Program-made: the position numbers and the translations under genes
Assembly: GCA_000444245.1 (NCBI GenBank)
Contig: ATSW01070479.1
Location: 1 to 22,495, forward strand
DNA from: Botryllus schlosseri
Taxonomy: Eukaryota; Chordata; Ascidiacea; Stolidobranchia; Styelidae
Direction: 5' to 3'
Length of the DNA stretch: 22,495 bases
Part shown: positions 1 to 9,400 of the stretch, piece after piece
Position numbering within the stretch: position 1 is the first letter of the stretch
How the letters are laid out: each line of letters starts with the position of its first letter
Notes under the pieces: model-generated
What the model was told of the DNA's origin: nothing
The model's input: only the letters and a program-made list of their open reading frames with translations
Database searches by the model: none

Positions 1-676
1 GGCCGCATCAGGCCCGCCAAGCCATTTCATCTGACCCGCGGACCAATTCTGAGTTGACTTATATATATTTATAATATAAATAACATTCATAACAAAAGTT
101 GAGATTTTTTGTACGAATTTCTTTCATTAAATTATCCTTCAAGACAGCAAATGTAGAGCATTTCCATAGGGGACATTATTACCACTACACTGTTGTGTTG
201 TGGTCTCTTTCTAGTTACCACTGGGAAGAAGTCGGTTGAGGCATTTCGAGAAGGCATTGGGTCCACACTAAGTTTGGAGTTTTACTGAAAAATGAAACAA
301 GAAACGTAGTTATTCACAAAAGCGAAAACTCCAATGCGAAACCGTTATTAGCAGTTTACGTGTAGAATACGGTGGTTATGGAAAAATACAATGCAACTAT
401 CCGTGTTTGCACTGTCGTGTCACTTTTTACTCAAAAGGTGCCCGGCCTCCATAGAAACCCGAATCGCCATTGTTTGCGAATAGTGTTGCTACTTGCTAGA
501 ATAAAGCCCTATGATCCCGGATACAATGCAATATACTATTAGATGTATAAACTAGAAAACAAAGTATTAAAGTGAAAAGTTAGGGCATGATTTTGGAATC
601 AGTTGACTGGTGCGGCCCGCGAGCGATTTGAAGGTTTGAATCAGGCCCGCGACGCTATTTCAGTTTGACACCCCTG
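1..676. mobile_element. Non-autonomous hAT-type element, left tip outside the window
   Basis: The right end reads GTTTGACACCCCTG at 663-676, a typical hAT terminus (the reverse complement starts CAGGGGTGTCAAAC). It is preceded by GCGGCCCGCG at 612-621 and AGGCCCGCGA at 643-652. The window opens with GGCCGCATCAGGCCCGCC, matching inverted left-terminal sequence, so only about the first two dozen bases seem to be missing. No transposase reading frame is visible. The target-site duplication cannot be tested because the left flank is outside the window. Confidence 0.72.
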
Positions 677-1037
677 CTAAGCTGTGTACTAATTTCAAGC
701 ACAACAAACGAAATATGCCATCTAAAACACGATCGAAAGCTAGCAATGTAATTTTACGCAGGCTAGCAAAATTAAGAAACTTGTCATTTTCTCTCACATA
801 CGGTGACCATGGAGAAATGTTAGTAAGCGAGAGTAGTAGTAGCAAGCTATCATGTTCGTCAATTGCTAAATAACTAGAAATATTTAGCAGTGTATAAACG
901 CAACAGCGTCGGTGCAAATATTTACCGCGGAACTGTCAAATATACAAAGATCAGCTAAAGCCATGCTCAAGGATGAAGATCTCTAGCATCAGAGATGAGG
1001 TAACTGTACAGTCATAGAATACCACGTTTAAGTAATT

Positions 1038-1043
1038 TTTATT
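1038..1043 (-). promoter_or_regulatory. Polyadenylation signal AATAAA of peptide gene 1
   Basis: On the minus strand AATAAA lies about 27 nt past the TGA stop of gene 1 (TGA at 1072-1070), a plausible place for a cleavage signal of a short 3' UTR. The matching position in gene 2 has changed (ATATTACAAATT instead of AAATAAAAATT), so gene 2 must use a variant or a more distant signal. Confidence 0.5.
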
Positions 1044-1069
1044 TCATGCATGATGGATGTATAGTGCAG

Positions 1070-1866
1070 TCACACATCAACTATACGTAGCCATTTGTTC
1101 TGTGATTTTGTCCGCAGCTTTGCGTTGTTATCCAATTCTGCAACAAAAAGAAAGTGACTTATATAGTTCTCGTAAATTCCTCAATTAAAACGGGTCGATG
1201 CAGACCAATACATTTTAAAGCATTTTCTGTTTTGCGTATCTTATGCCTAGATATTCGTTCCAATTAAAGTGGATTTGATTATACCATAAAAAGACGACAA
1301 CGTCACCACTAAAATCAAATCGTACACGACAGATAAAATTTGAAAATTACTGTTGTTCATACGTAATGGGACGAACCTGAGTGTTCCTTATGGTACACAT
1401 AAGTATACCTAAATACCTGCCGATGATATAACTGAGTCGACAAAAATAGAATTGGTGACACGATCTTCTTTGTTAAATGATTCGTTTTCATGTTAATTCG
1501 TATTGTCATGAATCAATTTATTCTTAGATGCCTAGATACCAGGATTCACTCGATGCGACTCGCAGCCAAATACTTGATCCAGAATCGAGTCACTCAGTTG
1601 TTCTCAACTTAAGTCGTAACAATGGTAGAAAATTGACAAGAGAATATTCATCTCACGGATAAGTACACCTTTCACGGATGCACATGCCCCGAAGAAACCA
1701 GCCCTGATCACAATCGCTATTGACGTAACACGGCACTGTAAAATATACGTCTTATGAGTCGAACATAGTGTATGACAAAGGATAATTCCTTACCCGCCGT
1801 GGCAGCCTGAAACATAACCAATGCGAGGACTGCTATGGATACAGTGAACAGCTTCAGGTTCAACAT
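1070..1866 (-). CDS. Secreted 46-residue peptide precursor, gene 1 (two exons)
   Basis: Seen: exon 1 is complement(1794-1866), exon 2 complement(1070-1137), joined by a 656-bp intron with donor GCGG|GTAAGG and acceptor CTTTCTTTTTGTTGCAG. Exon 1 begins MLNLKLFTVS, has a hydrophobic core, and ends FQAATA, a classic A-x-A signal-peptidase site. The phase-1 intron splits the next codon (Glu), so the predicted mature peptide is almost exactly exon 2. It starts ELDNNAKLRTKS, has one Trp, ends LRIVDV, and is 22 residues with net charge about +2 and no Cys. Support is comparative: gene 2 keeps both exon lengths, both splice sites, the frame and the stop. The ATG is the only start that gives a signal peptide. 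Known: short secreted peptides with a separate signal exon are common among antimicrobial, venom and signalling peptides. The family is not recognised. Inferred: secreted effector or signalling peptide, function unknown. Confidence 0.75.
1138..1793 (-). other. Intron of peptide gene 1
   Basis: A 656-bp intron between the signal-peptide exon and the mature-peptide exon. It is bounded by GTAAGG and TTGCAG on the minus strand. It aligns in patches with both ends of the gene 2 intron and carries at 1546-1606 a remnant of the hAT family seen at 9168-9667. No further conserved exon was found inside it. Confidence 0.7.
1546..1606. mobile_element. Remnant of hAT family B right end inside intron 1
   Basis: The stretch containing GATGCGACTCGCAGCC and GAATCGAGTCACTCAG matches 10660-10710 in the gene 2 intron and resembles the right part of the hAT copy at 9168-9667 (GAATCGAATCAGTCAGG). 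Most of the element is gone from this copy. Its presence in both gene copies suggests that the insertion predates the gene duplication. Confidence 0.5.
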
Positions 1867-2300
1867 TTTCACGAGTGTATAAGGCTAAATATAACGAAAG
1901 ATGTCATACCAATAAATAATACTAAGCATGCACACTGCACAGGTAAGCCTATACTGGGGTTTGCAGGATATTGTAAGCTGTAAAAATTATTTCTCAGCTA
2001 CCTCAGATGATATCAGGTTGGTATCAAAAGACCATGTCTTTGAATTACGAAGACACTATAACGCACGAAGTCTAAAATTGATCTGCATTTCCACGCCTAA
2101 ATAAGTCTAAATATAACGGAAAATGCCAGACCAATAAATACGGCAGTGTACGCACAGTTAGGCCTACTGGGCTTTAGATTATTAGCTAAAAAAAACTATT
2201 TATCAGCATCCCACAGATACTATCACGTTGATATCAAAAGACCAGCTCACGTGTTTAAATCAAGAAGACCCTATAACGTATGAAATCGAAAATCGACGAG
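1864..2300. repeat. Tandem duplication of the gene 1 leader (two units of about 220 bp)
   Basis: Unit a (about 1864-2085) and unit b (about 2086-2300) share CTAAATATAACG, CCAATAAATA, ATATCAAAAGACCA and ACACTATAACG/ACCCTATAACG in the same order. Gene 2 has only one unit between its TATA box and ATG (about 215 bp, against about 435 bp here). Unit b contains a decayed copy of the start region with an ATG on the minus strand near 2085. This gives a short upstream ORF if transcription starts beside the TATA box at 2301. Confidence 0.7.
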
Positions 2301-2382
2301 TTTATATATAATCGCTAGTCTACATTGCGATGTAGTATAATACGACACGAATTAGTCACGACATACGGTCGAGGGTCATTGG
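2301..2382 (-). promoter_or_regulatory. Core promoter of peptide gene 1: TATA box and CCAAT box
   Basis: On the minus strand TATATATAAA lies at 2310-2301 and CCAAT at 2382-2378, about 70 bp further upstream. This is normal spacing for a TATA/CCAAT promoter with a start site near 2270. The same arrangement occurs at 11205-11286 in front of gene 2. The sequence between the boxes is about nine-tenths identical by eye, including GATTAGCG-side sequence, CTACATTGCGATGT and ATTAGTCACGACATACGG. CTACATTGCGATGT contains a C/EBP-like ATTGCGAT. Confidence 0.62.
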
Positions 2383-2599
2383 TTATATGTAAGGTGAAGT
2401 GTCCAATAAGTTTTATGTAACCCACATAGCCGATTGGCCGATATACATGATGTAGTCATCTATGCATGAATTGTGATTCATTCATGATACCTTTCCGTAT
2501 TAAAATCCGATATCTATCTTACAAATCAGTAAACTGCGGCAAGCTGCTACAAGGCCGGTCAGCTACGTAGTAATATTTTCATAATTATCATCTGGGAAT

Positions 2600-3289
2600 C
2601 CAATTCCATATCTGACACGGTATATTACTAGCATTCAATTTCACATCGAAAATAATAGTTAGATGTCATTCCAATCAAGTCGAAATTCACACCTGGATTC
2701 ACAGAAATTGTAAATCCGTATCAAATTCAAATCGAATATAAATTCCAAAATCCCGATTGGCAACTACGAATGAGCATTAGGGTGGAAATCCATATATCCG
2801 CCACGAGGAGTGATTTGAATGGATTTTACAATTTAAAACAGCACAGGTGAACACGTGTCCTGGAAAGCTAACAAAGAAAGAGAATGATTAGGTAACCACG
2901 CTATTCTCTCTTTACATGCCACAGTCATCATTTTTCTTATCCTTATCTGAGACTGTCAAATACTAGGGGGAGGAAAACTATTTCCAGTTTCACTGCAATA
3001 CCTTTCTGAGTTTGTGCTGTGACATTTATTTCCGTTGGACTTCGGAAAAGTATTTCATTCGTCAAGAGGTGTAATAAACTGAGGTAAACATATATGTTTG
3101 TTCAATTACACTATATTGAAATAACAATTCCGTCTTCAACCAGTCCTGAACAGATTAATATATTCACTTCAAGACCAATATGTGCCTGAACAGGGATATC
3201 CCTGATGCCTGAAGTACGGGACCATATACGGACCATAAACGGAACCATAACAAAGCGAGAGAAGAATCGCGAGATCGCTTCTTATTGGT
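2600..3289. other. Upstream flank with no recognised feature
   Basis: A+T-rich sequence without a supported exon, RNA gene or transposon end. A short patch around 2810-2860 (GATTTGAATGGATTTTACAATT and the following CACGTG context) resembles 15342-15390, consistent with membership in the wider duplicated block. Confidence 0.4.
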
Positions 3290-3790
3290 CCCGCCCACTC
3301 GATACCGTTTTACGCTCCGACGAGGACAGTCTCTCGATTTGCAGTAAATAGTCGCAACCCGTTCACGCGCATCAAAACAATCGACACGAACTTCGAAGAT
3401 GAGGTTTTCACAGCGGTATGGTTGCGTCCAGAATCCAGATACTTTTATTTCTGGCTATTTAGTGTAGATGGCAGATGTTGTCAAAGTGTTCATCATTGCT
3501 ACTCACTTGGAAGTCGAAATAATGCCGTAAATTCATACTCAAGTAAAAGTAGACGAATTTATGCGACCTGTCAAAAGTACTTCAAGAGGAAGCAGGAACT
3601 GATTGTTACGAAAGGTATTCAAGGAAGTAGACTCGAAAAGTGAACTGGGAAGTGGGGTCGCACTCTTTTAGCAATTATCCGGATGGTGTCTACTTCCGAA
3701 ATAACAAAATATGTATTCGTGACTGAAAAGAAGTGAATAATGGCACTATAAATAGACGTATATTTAGTTTCCGCGATATAGAATGCAAAC
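3290..3790. repeat. Duplicated upstream segment, copy 1
   Basis: Two parts recur elsewhere. First, 3290-3460 matches 13560-13800, with shared CCAGATACTTT/CAGATACTTTC and ATTTCTGGCT plus an inverted CCAAT box. Second, 3680-3790 matches 16460-16580, with shared GACTGAAAAGAA, ATGGCAC/ATGACAC and CGATATAG/TGATATAG. These are flanks of the peptide-gene duplication. The GGGCGGGACCAAT string at 3277-3292 (minus strand) looks like a GC box next to a CCAAT box, but only the CCAAT part is kept in the other copy. Short open frames exist on both strands but none has convincing splice sites. Confidence 0.6.
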
Positions 3791-3834
3791 TTACCTAACA
3801 TTATTCCCTGCTTTCTACTTCTACTCTACATCAA

Positions 3835-4600
3835 AACCCAAAGCGTAAAAAAAATAATATTGCTGTTTAAAACTGAACGTAGAAGTGACAGTATTCTAGC
3901 ACTGGAGTCAGTACTGCTAACAGCCAAAATCTGTTTGACATATTTAATTATTCAACGTCTCAATTCAACAGTCGGGCGGTAATATACAGTGTTGAATTCG
4001 ACAATGATATAGTAACAAAGATCGTAGCCCCGTTCTTAATTCGGACAGATGATGATGTCGGATGGTCCTTCCAGTGTGCTCCTTCGATACTGTCAAATTT
4101 GTGGCAAGGTTAATCAAAGTATACAATTGAAATGTCTCTATCTGCTAGAAGATGAGTCTGTCGCGTGAGAACTTGACTTAAACAATTTTGATTATAAGTG
4201 GTGAAGACGGGTATATCTGCTGTGACGCGTTATGTCCGGTATCGCCATAATCCAGAATCAAAACAGGCATGCATAAAGTCGTGGTATTGTGCTATCGGCA
4301 TTGCATTTGGTTATTGTCACATTTTTTTCACAGCATGCCTAATCTTCACATGTTTACTGTGCATGCGATTGTGTATCGTCTAGCACGGTGAGAGTTGCCA
4401 TGTATTGTGTAGTTATTTAGGCTAGGCCAAATTGAGTAACTCAATGAATCCATTCCGGTTTGAGTCCGCTAAATTATCAGAGAATCAACCACTTAGAAAT
4501 GAGCCGCTGTGTTATGAGCTTCAGGGAAGGAATATCATATTAACTTATCAACGTGTTTTACATCACTCAAGCAATATCAAGATTGCTATGGATCACATCA
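3835..4600. other. No recognised feature
   Basis: I see no repeat end, RNA gene or convincing exon in this stretch. A 61-codon ORF at 4198-4383 (+) has a hydrophobic, Cys-containing tail but no splice, promoter or comparative support. Confidence 0.4.
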
Positions 4601-5808
4601 GAACTCAACCTTTTTGTTTTTGCGGACCTCTTTGGGACCGTCACGGACCCCCGCGGACCCGCGAAGTTTTAGTTCAAATTTAGCTCATTTATCGTGCTAG
4701 TGATGAACTAACAAAATGATTTTCTTGAAAATAAATCATTCTCCTTAGAATGAATTAGGTTAATTTTTACTATTTCAAAGCAGGCTCATATGCGACCGCA
4801 CAATAAAGTTCATAAGGTATTTACACTTGTGTTGCGTATTTTCGCTGGTGCTTTTGCTGCCAGATTTACAGATTTCGGCTCTCTCTTCCTATGGGCTTTT
4901 CAAGGCGCTGTATTTACAGCGGGATCGGCGATAGGGAGCCCAGATAAACCTACGACACATAGAAACACGGCAGAGCCGAGACTCGGACCAGCAACCATTG
5001 GTGTCGTGACTGCAGTGTTTACCCAGATGCATCACTCGCTTCCCCTTCAAATTTAGATCTTTTATCGTGCAACCCTTTTCTGTCCTGTGCAACTAACAAT
5101 TATAGGATAGTAATAACAGTAACGAAGTGACCACTGACCATTCTTGAGAATAACATCAAAGCCGTTAATTTATGTAAAAATGGGGAAGACTTTTAATATT
5201 TAAAGCGAATTCTGAAGGTAAATGTTTTGAAATACGTGGTCGTTTCTTGATAATCCGTGCCTTCGATTTGATATAAACGAGTGTTGAAAATCCGCTTCCA
5301 CAACGAAAGGTGATGGCGAGTGTAATAATAACGCGTAACGCTTCCTATGACACCTATGGGTATGATCGCAACAAGTATGGCACCAAACTTGACAAACTAA
5401 TTTTTTTATTAAACATATAACGTCAGGCCTGGTCCTTTCTATCCAGCACCTCATCTTGAAGTTGGAAAATGGTTATGTATATCACAGGAGAAAATGGATT
5501 TTCATGAACATTTCGAAGCCACCGTGATTGACTAATCCAACTTTTTATTTTGCCCAATCCCCAACAAAACACCTCTATACGGCAAAATATTTGTATCAAA
5601 GGCAATTTAGCAACTAAAATGAGTCTGCACAGTATGATATTTCATCTCAATCGGCGATTCTCCATACGCGAGTTCTACAAGTAATGAAGCGAAACTGCCT
5701 CGTGATTTTCCTAACTTCAAATAAAATGATGTTATCGACTGTTTTGTAAATTTAGGGGCTTCGCGGAACCCTGAAAATGCTTCGCGGACTCCCGGTTGAG
5801 AACCACTG
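4600..5808. mobile_element. Region with hAT-type right ends, element boundaries uncertain
   Basis: GCGGACTCCCGGTTGAGAAC followed by CACTG at 5785-5808 is a hAT right terminus (reverse complement CAGTGGTTCTCAACC), as in the element at 7917. A related GC-rich block with GCGGACC/GGACCCGCG repeats lies at 4620-4665 in the same orientation and may be an older, truncated end. The sequences ATTTAG-ATCGTGC at 4678-4698 and 5053-5071 are similar to each other. No left terminus was found, so the full extent is not established. Confidence 0.4.
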
Positions 5809-6284
5809 GAGCCATTGCAACGTTGTTCAAATTCGACCTGTTTCACCGCAAAAGTAGCGCCACGATCATGAAACGGCGGGGCAGCGGCTTGGAGCGTGTC
5901 CGTCGCAGTTCGAAGGGGGGCGTGATTGAGAAAGCACAAGGTGTCAAAATCGGAATTTGGTAAGTGTCGATATATAATTATCAGACTTTTTACAGCTATA
6001 TGTTCGGTGGTGTGAACTATGGAACTTTCATGGGCGACATTTATGGGTTACAAATCAGAAATTTCCCCCTACCAATAGCGACCTGTTCTTGTATCTGACT
6101 GGCAACCAGAGCCTATAGCTCTCATGAGAACCGTATCTGTGTGGTGTATATAATTAAAGTGTATGTAGGCTGTACAGAACACTATTGTTGTGTTCTATAC
6201 TAACGACATCTCAACAGCTGTGCGAGTGCGAGTCGATATGAATCCGTCGAACGCGTAATATAATTTGTAGCTTCTTCTTTGAAA
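5809..6284. other. No recognised feature
   Basis: No exon, RNA gene or transposon end could be supported here. A 110-codon minus-strand ORF at 5607-5939 overlaps the transposon end at 5808 and is judged to be chance. Confidence 0.4.
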
Positions 6285-6440
6285 GTCGCACAAACAGCGT
6301 TAATGCAAATATTCCCCTCACAACTGTCAAATATTCAAAGATCATCCATAGCTATGCTTGGGGTTGCAGTGCAGTCCACACTCATTCAATAACACTTGAC
6401 AGTAATTTGTAATATATGCATGATACAGGTATACGTGATA

Positions 6441-9400
6441 TCAAAAGTCAATTGTAAATAGCCATTGGTCCTCTGATTTTGTCCGCAGCTTTACGATGTT
6501 ATCTACCTCTGCAACAAAACAAAAGAGACATAGTTCTCAGTAATTACTCAATTAAAACGTAGCGAGCTAGACAAAACATTTCAAGTTTTGTGCATTCAGA
6601 TACAACAGGGGTGGGCAACCAGCGGCCGTAGAAGGAAATTTGTGTGGCCGTGACACGTAATTCATAGTATGTGTTGGCGGCCGTCGACTGGCAAATTGAA
6701 TTTTTGATTGCTTGAATTTTAACTAATCTTGAAATTTTCTTCCCGCTGCGCGCGATTCAATGCTATACTTCATAGTAGCGTCCTTTGCAATCTGAGCCCC
6801 ACAGTACAGACGCGAACAGAAGAGAAAAATGATGCACCCCTGATAGAAATTCCAACTTGGAATGGCGTGCTTCTCACGAAAGATATTTGTTTGTAGTACG
6901 TTTAGGCGATTCCAATATATTTCCACTATAGCCTACCGACAATCTTGATGGAAGATCAAGAAATAACAGCATGCGACGAACTGACAAATAACAATTGGTC
7001 CACCCGAAGATGCATCATAATGTGCAAATTGCCCTAAATTTCCGAAGACACTACCTCTATCAACTCAACCAGTGAATCCGATCACATGGGCTGATAAATG
7101 ATAAATATTTGATTGTAATATGTGAATATAGGCCTCCTAATAATAATGACGAAATTCACTTGTGAATCTGAAAATATTTTCGCGCTTCGCGCGACCACAA
7201 CGGTTCCCAGTAATTATTCAAAACATGGCCACTCGCTATTTCGGTGTGTGTAGTAAGCCGATAGGAGATGGTAGATTATTCCGGAGTTCATCGGAAATAG
7301 GTATTTGGCGTCCAGCTAGTGTTAGGTCATTACGGCGCAAGCGCTGAAATGCGGCCGTAGGTTACATAAGTAATCGAAATGCGGCCGTGAAGGGCAAAAA
7401 TGTTGCCCATCCCTGAGATACAACCTCTATTCATTCCAATCAATATCAAGGAGTCTTGATGGTACCAAAAACATACGCGAAAATTCGTCTAATAATGACA
7501 TCGTCAACTATAAACTTTGATTGTGCACGACATATAAAATTTGACAATTCCTATTCTCCATACCTTCAATGAAGCTGAGTGATCTTTCGAATACACTTTA
7601 GCAGACTAACTTCATTTTAAGATATAATTGAGTTGACCAAAATTGAATTGTTAACACGCTTTTCCTTGCTAGATGGTTCGTTTACATCTTAACTCGTGTT
7701 GTCATGAATCCCCTTTATCTTGGATGCCTATCAACGAATTTCCAAGGCAAGGCACATATATGCGGCGGCCATAACTAGGGATGGGCAGCACAATGATTCG
7801 AGTGGCCAAATCTGAATCGAGTATCATTTCTAGTTTTGATAGTGTATTTTCCATCGTGGAATCCTTAAAATGTCTTTTGGTCATATCGCAGCATACTGAA
7901 CATGTACCACCCTGGGCAGTGGTTCTCAACCGGTGGGGAATTGAATGGTTCCTGGAGTGGGAATAGACGCACTTGTTAAACATTATATGCAGGATAGTCT
8001 AAATATTTACGGCTACACATGCGCGATTACCGTTACCAGTTAACTGCTCTGCTTGGATGTATGTATCGAAAATTATATTTCGTGCTGTTCACAAAAACTC
8101 ATTTCAACTATGGGTAGCCAATGATGGCGTCACAAATGCATGCATCACGGCCAATATGACATGAAATAAAGCTTTCGCTAAATTTTGAGGGTTGCTGGTA
8201 TCGGTTTACTATACGTTTTATGCTACAGTTATAGCCTATATTGTCTTGCTTAATGGTGTGGTTGTGTGTCTTGTATACTGAAACAAGCAATTTGCTGCTC
8301 CGGGATGACAAAATTAAAAGGAAATACGACGATAGTTTTGGGTAGGGGGGAATGAAGACTCGGAATATATCTGAAGGGGGAATGAAGACAACAAGGTTGG
8401 GAACCATTGACCTAGGGTTACCAAACGTTCTCCTTTAGAATGATTCGTCCTCATTTTTCAGCGAATTGAGAAGTTCCTCCGAGGACGCCTAAATGTCCTC
8501 CTTTTTGGCAATTCGTCCTCATTTACAGCTTTACAGCTATGGGCTTATGGACAGGGTCGATCGAATATCTACATCAGGGGTTCTAAACCCGCGGCCCATG
8601 GCCGCATGCGGCCCGCAGACGTATGTTTTGCGGCCCGCGACATCTTTCATTATATGAAGATGAACGAAATTATTAAAGGCACGGCATTGTTACATATTAA
8701 TTTAGCTGCTTAGCTCTGTTATTGCACGGTATGCTTCGTTTGAATACTCATTCCTTAAAGTTTTCTATGTTTCTTGATACGCTCGAGTTTAGATTGTTGT
8801 TTTTTGAATTGGTATTCGTGTGGACTCCGGTTTATGGAATCCCACTGCTTAGTACACTTTTACAGAGTTTTTGACTCACTGCGAATGGCTTGAACAGAAA
8901 CAAGAACAAGGAGCTAGAAATTAAACGGCGAAAACTCGGTTTGTAACTCGATCTGCGTGGAACAATAAATTTGCTTTCTCAGATATAGCTAGAAAACCGA
9001 TGTGTCATATTTGCCTAAGAACAATTGTTGGAAGCCTAGAAGCTTAAATGATACCACGGAAGTTTCTTCTGGAGTTATATATATCGCCTTATTTAAAAAA
9101 AACATCGCTAGCTAGATGACAAAGCCCAGCATTCGTATTTCGAGGCATTTTAAAAATTGCCCATGACTAGGGCTGGGCACAATGATTCCAGTACTGGAAT
9201 GTGAATCGAGTATTAATTTTAATGATTCGAGTCGAGTAGTAAAAGACGATTTTTTCGAGTACTGAAATTATACGTTCCTCGCAACTAAAAGTTAATGTAC
9301 CAACGAGAATTATAGTTTCGATACTATTTTCCACAGAGAAAGCCTTGAAACCTTTACTGGCCATGCCGCAGCACACGAGACATAGTACCAAGCTACGATT

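Larger units (their letters stand above)
895..2600. repeat. Segmental duplication, copy 1 (contains peptide gene 1)
   Basis: This block aligns by eye with 6285-11510 over the 3' flank, exon 2, intron, exon 1, leader, promoter and upstream flank of the peptide gene. Shared landmarks in the same order include ACTGTCAAATAT, TTTGTCCGCAGCTTT, CAATTAAAACG, GCCTGAAACATA, GTTTATATATAATCGC and AGGCCGGTC. Copy 2 is about 3.5 kb longer because transposons entered its intron. Small indels are common outside the exons and absent within them. The homology appears to start near 895. Confidence 0.8.

Noticed and set aside
1550-1600. Extra exon of gene 1 because it is conserved in the gene 2 intron
   Set aside because: The conserved stretch also matches the right part of the hAT copy at 9168-9667, so it is transposon sequence, and no frame is kept.
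3422-3643. 73-codon plus ORF
   Set aside because: The corresponding stretch in the duplicate at 13740-13800 does not keep the start codon or the frame.
3690-3740. Short plus-strand frame ending TEKK-stop, shared with 16470-16520
   Set aside because: The stop and the TEKK end are shared, but upstream residues are mostly different, no acceptor aligns between copies, and the segment is short enough for this to be chance in duplicated non-coding DNA.
4198-4383. 61-codon plus ORF with a hydrophobic tail
   Set aside because: No signal-peptide n-region, no splice sites in a matching phase and no second copy to compare.
5607-5939. 110-codon minus ORF
   Set aside because: It spans the hAT right end at 5808 and resembles no known protein; judged a chance frame.
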